A stretch of 64,000 bases of DNA from Apilactobacillus quenuiae. Its GTDB lineage: Bacteria; Bacillota; Bacilli; Lactobacillales; Lactobacillaceae. The notes beneath the pieces are model-generated. The model saw only the letters and a list, made by a program, of their open reading frames with translations, did no database searches and was not told the origin of the DNA. Shown in pieces: positions 1 through 9,964 of the stretch (within the stretch, counting starts at the first letter, position 1; each line of letters opens with the position of its first letter). Position numbers and translations under genes: made by a program. Location: contig NZ_POSN01000002.1 in assembly GCF_002994005.1 (NCBI RefSeq), positions 65,855-129,854 of the forward strand, read 5' to 3'.

Positions 1-514
1 CTTTACCAATAGGAATTTGAATAGCATGTGCATTAGCATCTAGACGATCATGTAATGATTGAACTGATGCAGCAAAATCAGCACCTAATTTATCCATCTT
101 ATTAGCAAAAACAATACGAGGAACATTATATTCTGAAGCTTGACGCCAAACAGTTTCTGTTTGTGGTTCAACACCAGCAGCAGCATCAAGAATAGTAATA
201 GAACCATCTAGAACACGTAATGAACGTTCAACTTCGGCAGTAAAGTCAACGTGTCCTGGGGTATCAATAATATTGATACGGTAGTCTTTCCATTGAGCAG
301 TAGTAGCGGCAGAAGTGATAGTAATACCACGTTCTTGTTCTTGTACCATCCAATCCATTTGTGAAGCACCATCATGAGTTTCACCAATTTTGTGGATTCT
401 ACCAGTATAGTACAAAATACGTTCAGTAGCAGTTGTCTTACCAGCATCAATATGCGCAGTAATACCAATGTTACGTGTTTTTTCTAATGGAAATTCACGT
501 TTGTTGTTAGCCAT
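1..514 (-). CDS. fusA: Elongation factor G, N-terminal part (runs off the left edge)
   Basis: EF-G is the GTPase that drives ribosomal translocation and, with RRF, ribosome recycling. Only the first 171 codons are inside the window. The translation begins [18 protein letters not shown] and contains the P-loop AHIDAGKTT (about residues 19-27), the switch II motif DTPGHVDF and the guanine-specificity motif NKMD. The ATG at 512-514 is preceded on the minus strand by GAGAGGAG at good spacing. It is the third gene of the str operon after rpsL and rpsG. A terminator-like hairpin lies between rpsG and this gene, so its expression may be partly uncoupled. Identity is certain; the gene is incomplete only because of the window boundary. 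Confidence 0.98.
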   Translation of the reverse strand, partial: MANNKREFPLEKTRNIGITAHIDAGKTTATERILYYTGRIHKIGETHDGASQMDWMVQEQERGITITSAATTAQWKDYRINIIDTPGHVDFTAEVERSLRVLDGSITILDAAAGVEPQTETVWRQASEYNVPRIVFANKMDKLGADFAASVQSLHDRLDANAHAIQIPIGK

Positions 515-540
515 TAAAATGTTTCTCCTCTCAATAATTC

Positions 541-577
541 ACTTTTTTAAAAAAGTGGCTAATACCATTAGCCACTA
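541..577 (-). terminator. Terminator-like hairpin between rpsG and fusA
   Basis: On the minus strand a perfect 9-bp stem (AGTGGCTAA/TTAGCCACT, plus positions 554-562 and 568-576) with a 5-nt loop is followed by a short T run. It sits between the rpsG stop and the fusA Shine-Dalgarno site. It looks like an intrinsic terminator or processing hairpin that would lower read-through into fusA. Whether it terminates in vivo is inference. Confidence 0.65.
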
Positions 578-608
578 ATCCAATTGCACAAAATTGTACA
601 AGTTTATA

Positions 609-1079
609 TTACCAACGGTAGTGAGCAAATGCACGGTTAGCTTCTGCCATCTTATGAGTGTCTTCACGTTTTTTAACTGAAGCACCTGTGTTATTAGCAG
701 CGTCCATGATTTCACGTCCTAGACGTTCAACCATAGTATGTTCACCACGTAAACGTGCATAGTTTACGATCCAACGTAAACCTAAAGTAACACGACGATC
801 AGGACGTACTTCGATAGGAACTTGGTAGTTTGATCCACCAACACGACGTGCCTTAACTTCTAGTACAGGCATAACGTTTTTCATAGCTTCTTCGAATACA
901 TCAACTGCTTCATTTCCAGTTTCTTTCTTAATAAGGTCAAATGCACCATATAAAATTTCTGTAGCAGTTCCCTTTTTACCATCTAACATCAAACGGTTGA
1001 TTAAACTAGCAACCATTTTTGAGTTATAAATTGGATCAGGAAGAACTTCACGTTGTTGAACATTTCCTTTTCTTGGCAT
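609..1079 (-). CDS. rpsG: 30S ribosomal protein S7
   Basis: S7 nucleates assembly of the 30S head by binding the 3' domain of 16S rRNA and contacts mRNA and tRNA in the E site. The 156-residue product has the normal bacterial length, starts [16 protein letters not shown] and ends AHYRW, as expected for the family. The conserved segments [17 protein letters not shown] and [17 protein letters not shown] are intact. It lies 37 nt downstream of rpsL on the minus strand in the usual str order rpsL-rpsG-fusA and is surely cotranscribed with rpsL. The start is supported by AAGGAGG a few bases upstream. Confidence 0.99.
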   Translation of the reverse strand: MPRKGNVQQREVLPDPIYNSKMVASLINRLMLDGKKGTATEILYGAFDLIKKETGNEAVDVFEEAMKNVMPVLEVKARRVGGSNYQVPIEVRPDRRVTLGLRWIVNYARLRGEHTMVERLGREIMDAANNTGASVKKREDTHKMAEANRAFAHYRW

Positions 1080-1116
1080 TAAAAAATCCTCCTTGTTATT
1101 ATAGCTTTAATTAAAA

Positions 1117-1530
1117 TTATTCTTTAGGTTTCTTAGTACCGTATTTTGAACGACCTTGGCGACGATCAGTAACACCAGCAGTATCTAATGCACCACGAAC
1201 GATATGGTAACGGACACCAGGTAAATCCTTAACACGACCACCACGAATTAAAACAACACTATGTTCTTGAAGATTATGACCAATACCAGGAATGTAGGCA
1301 GTAACTTCAATTAAGTTTGATAATCTAACACGAGCATACTTACGTAAAGCTGAGTTAGGTTTCTTTGGAGTCATAGTACCAACACGAGTAGCTACCCCAC
1401 GTTTTTGAGGAGCAGGGTTGTTAGTTTGCTTCTTCTTGTAACTGTTATACCCATGGTTTAAAGCTGGGGCTTTTGATTTAGAACTTCTAGAATGACGACC
1501 TTTACGTACTAATTGGTTAATAGTAGGCAT
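1117..1530 (-). CDS. rpsL: 30S ribosomal protein S12
   Basis: S12 lies in the decoding centre and affects accuracy. The 137-residue product carries the conserved stretches [11 protein letters not shown] and [14 protein letters not shown]. The lysines known as streptomycin-resistance positions in this family (in KKPNSALRK and in RVKDLPG) are both lysine here, so the sequence predicts a streptomycin-sensitive ribosome at this protein. First gene of the str operon, read from the promoter at 1631-1659, with GGAAGGAGG before the ATG. Nothing unusual in length or composition. Confidence 0.99.
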   Translation of the reverse strand: MPTINQLVRKGRHSRSSKSKAPALNHGYNSYKKKQTNNPAPQKRGVATRVGTMTPKKPNSALRKYARVRLSNLIEVTAYIPGIGHNLQEHSVVLIRGGRVKDLPGVRYHIVRGALDTAGVTDRRQGRSKYGTKKPKE

Positions 1531-1630
1531 CTAAAAATTCCTCCTTCCGAAAATTTTTTATATTTATAAGTCCACACATCCAGGTGGTTCTTTTTTTAAT
1601 AAAACTCACCGAATGAATAAGTACTTGATA

Positions 1631-1659
1631 ATATTAACATGACCACAAAATCTCGTCAA
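1631..1659 (-). promoter_or_regulatory. str operon promoter
   Basis: Minus-strand TTGACG (1654-1659) and TAATAT (1631-1636) are separated by exactly 17 nt, a good sigma-A promoter. It lies about 100 nt before rpsL and drives rpsL-rpsG and probably fusA. The roughly 90-nt leader between it and rpsL contains a weak imperfect hairpin around 1571-1590 to which no function can be assigned. Confidence 0.8.
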
Positions 1660-1706
1660 TGTAATTTCAAATAATTATTTATTATTTTCGTAAATAACAC
1701 ATAGAG

Positions 1707-2390
1707 GTGATTTTAATCTTAAAATATGAATATTTAATAATCATAATAGTTAGTGGCGTTATTGGTTCTTTTATTGCACTAGTAGAATATAGGTTGAGCA
1801 ATCATCAATCAATAGTATCACCTAGATCACATTGTGATAACTGTAATTACTCTTTAAAATGGTTTGATCTAATTCCAGTAATAAGCTATATATTGCTTTC
1901 AGGAAAATGCAGAAAATGCAATTATTCTATAAATATTTCCTTTTTATTAACAGAAATATTCACAATTATTTCCATAACAATGGTTTATAGTTTTACATTA
2001 AACATTAGATATATTCCTTTTTTGTTTATTTTAATATTTTTATCAGTTCAGGATTTCAAAAATAAATTTGTATCTCTGTACTCAATAATAATACTATTAG
2101 CGGCATCTTTATTGATTCATTTTAGCATAATCAATTTGTTTACAGTTTTATTGATATATGTTTTTATTCATTTATTAAATAAGAAATTTCATTTTATAGG
2201 CATGGCTGATATTGATGTATTAAGTATCTGTGCATTAGCATTTAATGTAAATCAACTAATTTATATTATGTTTTTATCATCATCAATATGTTTAATATAT
2301 TTTGTCTTAATAAAAAGAAAATCAAAAACTATTCCATTCATTCCATTTATATTCATTGGTACAGTAATATCTCTATGTATACAAAAATAG
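1707..2390 (+). CDS. comC: Type IV prepilin-like leader peptidase (A24 family, ComC/PilD type)
   Basis: Membrane aspartyl protease that cleaves the leader of prepilin-like proteins, in Firmicutes mainly the competence pseudopilins ComGC-GG. The N-terminal half has two CxxC pairs (HCDNC near residue 43 and GKCRKC near 67), typical of the zinc-binding cytoplasmic loop. The catalytic aspartates are expected in QDFKNK and in the GMADIDVL segment, the family's GxxD-type motif. Several membrane segments fill the rest. Length (about 227) is normal. It stands alone, convergent with rpoC, and no other competence gene is visible nearby. Start problem: the only canonical in-frame start is a GTG lying inside the Shine-Dalgarno AGAGGTGA; see findings for an ATC alternative at 1716. 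Confidence 0.88.
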   Translation: MILILKYEYLIIIIVSGVIGSFIALVEYRLSNHQSIVSPRSHCDNCNYSLKWFDLIPVISYILLSGKCRKCNYSINISFLLTEIFTIISITMVYSFTLNIRYIPFLFILIFLSVQDFKNKFVSLYSIIILLAASLLIHFSIINLFTVLLIYVFIHLLNKKFHFIGMADIDVLSICALAFNVNQLIYIMFLSSSICLIYFVLIKRKSKTIPFIPFIFIGTVISLCIQK

Positions 2391-2419
2391 CAATTGCTTT
2401 TTAGCAATTGCTATTTTTT
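2383..2419. terminator. Bidirectional terminator between comC and rpoC
   Basis: A 15-bp perfect stem (AAAAATAGCAATTGC/GCAATTGCTATTTTT) with a 6-nt loop has A and T runs on both sides, so it can end both the plus-strand comC transcript and the minus-strand rpoBC transcript. It overlaps the comC stop codon. Confidence 0.9.
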
Positions 2420-2424
2420 ATTTG

Positions 2425-5400
2425 CTATTTATTGTCAACGTTTTCTTCATTCATACGCTTATCAATTTCATCAATTGAGTAAACATCTTTTGATTTATCG
2501 TTGTTTTCCTTTTCATCGGTCTTTGGTTCGATACGACCATAAGTCTTCATACCAGTACCTGCAGGAATTAACTTACCAATAATAACATTTTCTTTAAGTC
2601 CAACTAATGGATCATTTTTACCACGAATAGCGGCATCAGTTAATACACGAGTAGTTTCTTGGAATGATGCAGCTGATAAGAAACTGTTTGTTTCTAAGGC
2701 AGCCTTAGTAATTCCTAAGATAACTGGACGAGCAGTTGCTGGGATTTTCCCAGAAATAATTGCATTAGCATTAGCTTTCTTGAAAGCATCAATGTCCATT
2801 AATGTACCTGGAAGAACGTCAGTGTCACCTGCATCCATGATTCTTACTTTACGTAACATTTGACGAACCATGATTTCAGCATGCTTATCACTAACTTCAA
2901 CCCCTTGCATACGGTAAGTCTTTTGAACTTCACTTAGCAAGTAAACTTCTGTTGATAATGAGTCACGAACTTTAATAAGTTCTTTAGGATCTACAGAACC
3001 CTCATTAATAGCTCCACCACGACGGATTACGTCACCTTCAGCAACATTCATACGTGCATTGATTGGAACCTTGTAAGTTCTAGTATCAGCGTCACCTTTA
3101 ATTGTAACTTCCTTAACTCTTTCAGCAGGATTTTCTTCAATTAGGTCAACAGTACCAGTAACTTCTGAAATTTCTGCTTTACCTTTAGGATTTCTAGCTT
3201 CAAAAATTTCTTGAACACGAGGAAGTCCTTGGGTAATATCAGCATTACCAGCAACACCACCAGTATGGAAGTTTCTCATAGTTAATTGAGTACCAGGTTC
3301 ACCAATTGATTGAGCAGCGACAGTTCCAACTGCTTCACCGACTTCAACAGGAGAGCCAGTAGCTAAGTTACGGCCATAACATTTTTCACAAACACCATGT
3401 ACAGTGTTACAAGTAAATGCTGAACGAATTTCAACTTCTTTAATACCTGCATCATTAATTGCTTGCGCTTCTGGTTCATTGATAATTTGATTATGCTTAA
3501 CAATTACTTTACCAGTAGCAGGATTCTTAACTGTCTTCATAGCATAACGGCCAAGGATTCTGTCATAAAGTGGTTCGATCATTTCATTACCTTGTTTCAA
3601 AGCAGTAACAATAACACCACGATCAGTACCACAATCTTCTTCACGAATAATAACATCTTGAGCAACATCAACTAAACGACGAGTTAAGTAACCAGAGTTA
3701 GCAGTCTTCAAGGCTGTATCAGTCATACCTTTACGAGCACCGTGGGTAGAAATGAACATTTCCAAAACAGATAATCCTTCACGGAAATTGGCAGTAATAG
3801 GTAATTCCATGATTTCACCATTAGGAGCAGCCATTAATCCACGCATACCAGCAAGTTGAGTAAAGTTAGAAATATTACCACGAGCACCAGAATCACTCAT
3901 CATAAAGATAGGGTTTTGAGGATCAAAACTTTCCATCAATTTATTTTGAATTTCATCCTTGGCGTCACTCCAAACACCAATAACTCTTTCATAACGTTCA
4001 TGATCAGTAATCAAACCACGACGGAATTGTTTAGTAATGTTTTCAACTTTTTTATGAGATTCAGTAATAATTTCAGGTTTTTCTTTTAAGTCAGTAACAT
4101 CGGTAATACCAACAGTTAAACCAGATTTAGTAGATTCGTTGTAACCTAAATCTTTAATTTTATCCAATAAGTGTGAAGTTTCAGTAACCTTGTATTGTTT
4201 GTAAACTGCGGCAATTATATCAGATAAGAAGCCCTTCTTAAATGAACCATTAATTGGAGCATCCTTTAAATGTTCATGAATATCTTCACCAGGTTCTAAG
4301 AAGAATTTATCAGATAAATGACCGTTTAAGTTAGTATCAGTTGGTTCATTCAAGTATGTGAATGAATCAGGAAGAATACCATTAAAAATAATCTTACCAA
4401 TTGTAGTTACTAAAATTTTATTTCTTTGTTCATCAGTAAATGGTTTTTCAGGCATTGAACTAGCAGCAATTCCAACACGACTGTGCCAATGAGTCAAACC
4501 ATTTTGGTATGATAATTTAGCTTCTTCAGGATTATTGAAGATCATACCTTCACCTTCACGTCCAGCTTCTTCCATAGTTAAGTAGTAGTTACCAATAACC
4601 ATATCTTGAGAAGGAGTAACGATAGGATTACCATCACGAGGTGCCAAAATATGAGTAGCAGCTAACATCAATAGTCTTGATTCAGCTTGAGCTTCATCAG
4701 ATAAAGGAACGTGAATAGCCATTTGGTCACCATCAAAATCGGCATTATAAGCTTCACAAGCTAATGGATGAAGACGCATTGATTTACCAGAAACCAATAC
4801 CGGTTCAAATGCTTGGATACCTAATCTATGAAGTGTAGGTGCACGATTCAATAGAACAGGATGTTCTTTAATAACATCTTCTAAGACATCGAAAACTTCT
4901 TCGTCTTTACGTTCAATTTGACGTTTAGCTGATTTAATATTAGAAGCAATTTCACGGTTAACTAATTCCTTCATAATGAAAGGCTTAAATAATTCAAGTG
5001 CCATTGGAACAGGTAGTCCCATTTGGTTGAATTTTAAGAATGGTCCAACATCAATAACTGAACGACCAGAATAGTCAACACGCTTACCAAGTAAGTTTTG
5101 TCTGAAACGGCCTTGTTTACCTTTAAGCATATGTGAAAGTGACTTCAATGGCCTGTTACCCGGTCCAGCAACTGGACGTCCACGACGACCATTATCAATT
5201 AAAGCGTCAACCGCTTCTTGTAACATACGTTTTTCATTTTGAACGATAATACCAGGAGCATGCAAATCTAATAATCTCTTCAAACGATTATTACGGTTAA
5301 TAACACGACGATATAAATCATTCAAATCAGAAGTAGCAAAACGACCACCTTCAAGTTGAACCATTGGTCTTAAATCAGGTGGAACGACTGGAATAGCTTC

Positions 5401-6084
5401 CATAATCATCCATGTTAAATCATTTCCAGACTTAACAAATGATTCTAGAATATCTAGTCTTCTAACTGCACGCACACGTTTTTGACCAGTAGCTTTCTTT
5501 AATTGATCTTTTAATTCAGCAACTTCTTTTTTAACGTCAACGTTTTTAAGTAAAGTTTTGATAGCTTCAGCACCGATTTTACCTTCAAAACGATTACCGT
5601 ATTCTTGTTTCTTTTGACGATAGTCTTGTTCTGACATAAGTTGTTTATTTTCTAGTGGTGTATCACCAGGATCAGTAACAACATATGATGCAAAGTAAAT
5701 AATTTCTTCCAATGCACGTGGACTCATGTCTAAGATAAGTCCCATACGACTTGGAATACCCTTAAAGTACCAAATATGAGTAACTGGGGCAGCTAATTCA
5801 ATGTGTCCCATACGTTCACGACGTACTTTTGAACGAGTAACTTCCACTCCACAGCGATCACAAACGATACCTTTGTATCTAATACGTTTATATTTACCAC
5901 AAGCACATTCCCAATCCTTTGTAGGACCGAAAATTCTTTCATCGAATAAACCATCTTTTTCTGGTTTTAGAGTTCTATAGTTAATAGTTTCTGGTTTTTT
6001 AACTTCACCAAATGACCAACTACGAATCTTGTCAGAAGATGCTAAACCGATTTGCATGCTTGAAAATTTATTTACATCGACCAA
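2425..6084 (-). CDS. rpoC: DNA-directed RNA polymerase subunit beta'
   Basis: Catalytic subunit of RNA polymerase. The 1219-residue product has the N-terminal zinc finger ([19 protein letters not shown], about residues 60-80), the magnesium-binding active site [12 protein letters not shown] (about 446-457) and the second cysteine cluster in [13 protein letters not shown] near residue 890. The trigger-loop and bridge-helix region around [17 protein letters not shown] is intact. The C-terminus ends in a short acidic, lysine-rich tail. It follows rpoB by 17 nt and is cotranscribed with it; the shared terminator with comC lies directly downstream. Length and motifs are normal for lactobacilli. 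Confidence 0.99.
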   Translation of the reverse strand: MVDVNKFSSMQIGLASSDKIRSWSFGEVKKPETINYRTLKPEKDGLFDERIFGPTKDWECACGKYKRIRYKGIVCDRCGVEVTRSKVRRERMGHIELAAPVTHIWYFKGIPSRMGLILDMSPRALEEIIYFASYVVTDPGDTPLENKQLMSEQDYRQKKQEYGNRFEGKIGAEAIKTLLKNVDVKKEVAELKDQLKKATGQKRVRAVRRLDILESFVKSGNDLTWMIMEAIPVVPPDLRPMVQLEGGRFATSDLNDLYRRVINRNNRLKRLLDLHAPGIIVQNEKRMLQEAVDALIDNGRRGRPVAGPGNRPLKSLSHMLKGKQGRFRQNLLGKRVDYSGRSVIDVGPFLKFNQMGLPVPMALELFKPFIMKELVNREIASNIKSAKRQIERKDEEVFDVLEDVIKEHPVLLNRAPTLHRLGIQAFEPVLVSGKSMRLHPLACEAYNADFDGDQMAIHVPLSDEAQAESRLLMLAATHILAPRDGNPIVTPSQDMVIGNYYLTMEEAGREGEGMIFNNPEEAKLSYQNGLTHWHSRVGIAASSMPEKPFTDEQRNKILVTTIGKIIFNGILPDSFTYLNEPTDTNLNGHLSDKFFLEPGEDIHEHLKDAPINGSFKKGFLSDIIAAVYKQYKVTETSHLLDKIKDLGYNESTKSGLTVGITDVTDLKEKPEIITESHKKVENITKQFRRGLITDHERYERVIGVWSDAKDEIQNKLMESFDPQNPIFMMSDSGARGNISNFTQLAGMRGLMAAPNGEIMELPITANFREGLSVLEMFISTHGARKGMTDTALKTANSGYLTRRLVDVAQDVIIREEDCGTDRGVIVTALKQGNEMIEPLYDRILGRYAMKTVKNPATGKVIVKHNQIINEPEAQAINDAGIKEVEIRSAFTCNTVHGVCEKCYGRNLATGSPVEVGEAVGTVAAQSIGEPGTQLTMRNFHTGGVAGNADITQGLPRVQEIFEARNPKGKAEISEVTGTVDLIEENPAERVKEVTIKGDADTRTYKVPINARMNVAEGDVIRRGGAINEGSVDPKELIKVRDSLSTEVYLLSEVQKTYRMQGVEVSDKHAEIMVRQMLRKVRIMDAGDTDVLPGTLMDIDAFKKANANAIISGKIPATARPVILGITKAALETNSFLSAASFQETTRVLTDAAIRGKNDPLVGLKENVIIGKLIPAGTGMKTYGRIEPKTDEKENNDKSKDVYSIDEIDKRMNEENVDNK

Positions 6085-6101
6085 TGGATAGTCCCCTTTC
6101 T

Positions 6102-9100
6102 TTATTCCTTAGTGTTGGTATTTGTTTTATCAGACTTAGCGTTTTTTTGTTCTTCTTTTTCAGCTTTTTGTTTTTCAGCTAGCTTACTCAATGCATCAAC
6201 ATTAACAACTTCATCATCTTCGCCATCTAAATCACGAAGTTCAATTTCTTGATTGTCTGAATCAAGAACCTTCATATCAAGTCCTAATGCTTGTAGTTCT
6301 TTAACTAAAACACGGAATGATTCAGGAACACCAGGCTTAGGAATTGGTTCACCCTTAACAATTGCTTCATATGTTTTAACACGTCCAACAACATCGTCAG
6401 ATTTGTAAGTTAAAATTTCTTGCAATGTATAAGCAGCACCATAAGCTTCAAGTGCCCAAACTTCCATTTCACCAAAACGTTGTCCACCAAATTGTGCTTT
6501 ACCACCAAGTGGTTGTTGAGTAACAAGTGAGTATGGTCCAATAGCACGAGCATGAATCTTATCATCAACCATGTGAGCAAGTTTCAAGTAGTGCATTACA
6601 CCAACGGCAACACGTTTATCAAATGGTTCACCTGTACGTCCATCGTAAACAATAGACTTACCATCTGATGCCATTCCGGCTTCTTTAACTGTACCCCAAA
6701 TATCTTGATCACGAGCACCATCAAATACAGGTGTACTTACATGAATACCAAGTTTTCTTGCAGCCATACCTAAATGAAGTTCAAGAACTTGACCAATATT
6801 CATACGAGAAGGAACACCCATTGGGCTCAATAGAATATCAATTGGAGTACCATCTGGTAAGTAAGGCATATCTTCTTCGGGAATAACAATGGAAACAGTA
6901 CCTTTGTTACCATGACGACCAGACATTTTGTCTCCTACTTGAATTTTACGTTTTTGAGCAATGTATACGCGGACCATCTTGTTTACACCGGGAGATAGTT
7001 CATCACCATTTTTTCTAGTAAAGACTTTTACATCTTGGACGATACCGCCACCACCATGAGGTACACGTAGAGATGTATCTCGAACTTCACGTGATTTTTC
7101 ACCAAAAATTGCATGTAGTAGTCTTTCTTCAGCTGATAATTCAGTAACACCCTTAGGAGTAACTTTACCAACTAAAATATCACCATCATGAACTTCAGCA
7201 CCAATACGAATAGTTCCTTCTTCGTTAAGGTCTTTTAATGCGTCTTCCCCAACGTTAGGAATTTCTCTAGTCATTTCTTCAGGTCCAAGTTTAGTATCTC
7301 TAGTTTCTGATTCGTATTCTTCAATATGAATAGAAGTATATACATCATCACGAACTAATCTTTCTGAAATACCAATAGCATCTTCGAAGTTATAACCTTG
7401 CCAAGTCATAAATGCTACAACTGGGTTTTGTCCTAATGCTAATTCACCATTTTCCATTGAAGGACCATCAGCTAGAATTTCATCAGCATCAACATGGTCA
7501 TTAGAACGAACAATTGGACGTTGATTATAGTTCTTACCACCATTTGAACGTTGGAATTTCATTAGTTTGTAAGTATCTAATGATCCATCGTCACGACGAA
7601 CACGAACTTCATCAGCATCAACATATTCAACAGTTCCTGGATGTTTACAAATTAAAGCAACACCAGAATCATGGGCTGCTTTATATTCAATACCAGTTCC
7701 AACTAATGGAGCATGTGGATTAACCAAAGGAACAGCTTGACGTTGCATATTAGCACCCATTAGTGCACGGTTGGAATCATCATTTTCTAAGAAAGGAATA
7801 CATGCAGTTGCAACAGAAACTACTTGCTTAGGTGAAACGTCCATGTAGTCGACATTTTCAATTTTAGTTTCAATGTTTTTAGACTTATATCTAGCCATAA
7901 CGATGTCATTAGCAAATGAACCATCTTCATTTAAAGGAGAGTTGGCTTGCGCTACAACAAAGTTATCTTCTTCATCAGCTGACAAGTAGTCAATCTTATC
8001 AGTAACTTTATGATTAGCCCATGAAACACGACGATATGGTGTTTCAATGAATCCATATTTATTTATTTTAGCATAACTTGAAAGTGAACTGATCAAACCA
8101 ATGTTAGGACCTTCAGGCGTTTCAATTGGACAAATACGACCATAATGAGTGTAGTGAACATCACGAACTTCATAACCAGCACGATCTCTAGTTAAACCAC
8201 CAGGTCCTAATGCTGATAAACGACGTTTATGAGTTAATTCACCCAATGGATTAGTTTGATCCATGAATTGTGATAGTTGTGATGAACCAAAGAATTCTTT
8301 GATTGATGCAACAACTGGACGAATGTTAATTAGTTGTTGTGGAGTAACAGTACTTGTGTCTTGAATTGACATACGTTCGCGCACAACACGTTCCATTCTT
8401 GCTAAACCAATTCTAAATTGATTTTGTAGTAATTCACCAACTGAACGAATACGACGATTACCCAAGTGATCAATATCATCTGGTTCACCAATTCCTTCTT
8501 GTAGATTGAAGAAGTAATTAATTGAAGAAATAATATCAGCAGGAGTAATGTGTTGGTAATCTAATGGAATATTATCGTTACCAATAACATTAACAACATG
8601 GTCTGGATCATTTTCGGATTGCACTTTAATAATTTGCACAGTCATTGGTTCAGGAACAACTGATTGTTCTGAAGGATTAAATGTGTAAGCTTTAAAGTCA
8701 TCACGATCTAAGTATGGTGCCAATGTTTTCATAACGTTCTTATCAACGACAGTGCCCTTATTGGCAATAATTTCACCAGTGTCAGGATCTGCTAATGTTT
8801 CAGCAAGAGTTAGTCCTAGTAAACGGGTCTTCAAGCTTAACTTGTTGTTAGTCTTGTAACGACCTACTGGTGCCATATCATAACGCTTAGGATCAAAAAA
8901 TCTAGTTGTCAATAAACTACGTGAAGAATCTGCTGTCTTAGGTTCACCTGGACGTAGACGTTCGTAAATATCTTTTAATGATTCTTCAACACGTGAATCT
9001 TCAGTATCTTTATGAACATCTTTTTCCAAAGTAAGTGAAAGACTATCGTTACTACCTAAAATTTGAGTAATTTCATCATCAGAACCGAAACCTAATGCAC

Positions 9101-9698
9101 GTACTAATTCAGTAATAGGTAACTTTCTAGTTCTATCGATTCGTACATATGAAAGATTTTTAGCATCTGTTTCAAATTCCATCCATGCACCACGGTTAGG
9201 AATAACAGTTGTTCCATATGATAAACGGCCATTTTTAGCTCTATCTTCATGGAAGAACACACCTGGTGAACGTACTAATTGTGAAACAATAACACGTTCT
9301 GCACCATTAATGATGAATGTTCCTTGATCAGTCATAAGTGGGAAATCACCAAAGAATACATCTTGAGTTTTAATTTCACCAGTTTCATGATTGGTCAATT
9401 TTAAAGTAATATGAAGCGGAGCAGAATAATTTGCTTCGTGATCTCTCGCTTCATCAACAGTATACTTAGGTTCTAATAGTTGATAATCAACGAATTCTAA
9501 TGAAAGTTTTCCTTGAAAATCATCGATTGGCATGATGCCATTAAACATTTCACGCAAACCTTCATCTAAAAACCATTTGTATGAGTCAGTTTGAATTTCA
9601 ATTAAATTAGGTAAATCAAGAACTTCCTTGATTTGAGAGTAACTTCTTCTGATACGGTGTTTACCATATTTAACTAAATGTCCTGCCAAGTTCTTCAC
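6102..9698 (-). CDS. rpoB: DNA-directed RNA polymerase subunit beta
   Basis: Second large subunit of RNA polymerase, 1198 residues. The rifampicin-binding region (about residues 465-500) reads [20 protein letters not shown], with the usual Asp, His and Ser at the positions most often mutated in resistance, so the sequence predicts a sensitive enzyme. Conserved [18 protein letters not shown] and the C-terminal [18 protein letters not shown] segments are present. The last 40 residues are charged and lysine-rich, as is common in lactobacilli. The start used here is TTG-type within GCCAAGTTCTTC on the plus strand (MKNLAGH), preceded by GGAGAGGTGAAG. Expression is read from a strong promoter and a structured leader at 9699-9886. 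Confidence 0.99.
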   Translation of the reverse strand: MKNLAGHLVKYGKHRIRRSYSQIKEVLDLPNLIEIQTDSYKWFLDEGLREMFNGIMPIDDFQGKLSLEFVDYQLLEPKYTVDEARDHEANYSAPLHITLKLTNHETGEIKTQDVFFGDFPLMTDQGTFIINGAERVIVSQLVRSPGVFFHEDRAKNGRLSYGTTVIPNRGAWMEFETDAKNLSYVRIDRTRKLPITELVRALGFGSDDEITQILGSNDSLSLTLEKDVHKDTEDSRVEESLKDIYERLRPGEPKTADSSRSLLTTRFFDPKRYDMAPVGRYKTNNKLSLKTRLLGLTLAETLADPDTGEIIANKGTVVDKNVMKTLAPYLDRDDFKAYTFNPSEQSVVPEPMTVQIIKVQSENDPDHVVNVIGNDNIPLDYQHITPADIISSINYFFNLQEGIGEPDDIDHLGNRRIRSVGELLQNQFRIGLARMERVVRERMSIQDTSTVTPQQLINIRPVVASIKEFFGSSQLSQFMDQTNPLGELTHKRRLSALGPGGLTRDRAGYEVRDVHYTHYGRICPIETPEGPNIGLISSLSSYAKINKYGFIETPYRRVSWANHKVTDKIDYLSADEEDNFVVAQANSPLNEDGSFANDIVMARYKSKNIETKIENVDYMDVSPKQVVSVATACIPFLENDDSNRALMGANMQRQAVPLVNPHAPLVGTGIEYKAAHDSGVALICKHPGTVEYVDADEVRVRRDDGSLDTYKLMKFQRSNGGKNYNQRPIVRSNDHVDADEILADGPSMENGELALGQNPVVAFMTWQGYNFEDAIGISERLVRDDVYTSIHIEEYESETRDTKLGPEEMTREIPNVGEDALKDLNEEGTIRIGAEVHDGDILVGKVTPKGVTELSAEERLLHAIFGEKSREVRDTSLRVPHGGGGIVQDVKVFTRKNGDELSPGVNKMVRVYIAQKRKIQVGDKMSGRHGNKGTVSIVIPEEDMPYLPDGTPIDILLSPMGVPSRMNIGQVLELHLGMAARKLGIHVSTPVFDGARDQDIWGTVKEAGMASDGKSIVYDGRTGEPFDKRVAVGVMHYLKLAHMVDDKIHARAIGPYSLVTQQPLGGKAQFGGQRFGEMEVWALEAYGAAYTLQEILTYKSDDVVGRVKTYEAIVKGEPIPKPGVPESFRVLVKELQALGLDMKVLDSDNQEIELRDLDGEDDEVVNVDALSKLAEKQKAEKEEQKNAKSDKTNTNTKE

Positions 9699-9759
9699 CT
9701 CTCCAAAATATTCTACGAAGGATTATATTACATTTTTATTACAATTAACTTTTTTTGCC

Positions 9760-9886
9760 TATTTTTACTAAAAATGAGCAAAAAAAAACCAAAATAAGTA
9801 AAATAAATAAACTTATTTTTGGTTAATTATAAGCATGCTTGACGGACAATAGATCGCCAGCACACATTTATCTTCGTAGTTACATA
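9760..9886 (-). ncRNA. Structured rpoB 5' leader, candidate Lacto-rpoB RNA
   Basis: The rpoB transcript starts near 9886 and has about 190 untranslated bases. Two structures can be seen on the minus strand. First, a hairpin at plus 9833-9865 (GTGTGCT, then GGCG, pairing with CGTC, a bulged A, and AGCATGC). Second, a 13-bp A/T-rich stem at 9787-9824 followed by eight T's, which is a terminator or attenuator shape about 90 nt before the rpoB start. A conserved RNA motif called Lacto-rpoB is known in 5' UTRs of rpoB in Lactobacillales; position and presence of hairpins fit, but I could not compare it with the covariance model. Confidence 0.6.
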
Positions 9887-9892
9887 TTCATT

Positions 9893-9921
9893 ATAATACA
9901 CGTATAAAAAAGCAAAGTCAA
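9893..9921 (-). promoter_or_regulatory. rpoBC promoter
   Basis: Minus-strand TTGACT (9916-9921) and TATTAT (9893-9898) with a 17-nt spacer. It lies between the clpC terminator and the rpoB leader and gives an mRNA start near 9886. Confidence 0.8.
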
Positions 9922-9930
9922 TAATTATAC

Positions 9931-9960
9931 AAAAAAAGAGGAACAAAGTTCCTCTTTTTT
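9931..9960 (-). terminator. Terminator of ctsR-clpC
   Basis: A 13-bp stem (AAAAAAGAGGAAC/GTTCCTCTTTTTT) with a 3-nt loop and a T run just after the clpC stop. Confidence 0.9.
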
Positions 9961-9964
9961 AATT

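Noticed and set aside
208-468. An 86-codon open frame on the minus strand at the left edge.
   Set aside because: It is out of frame within fusA, whose N-terminus is clearly readable.
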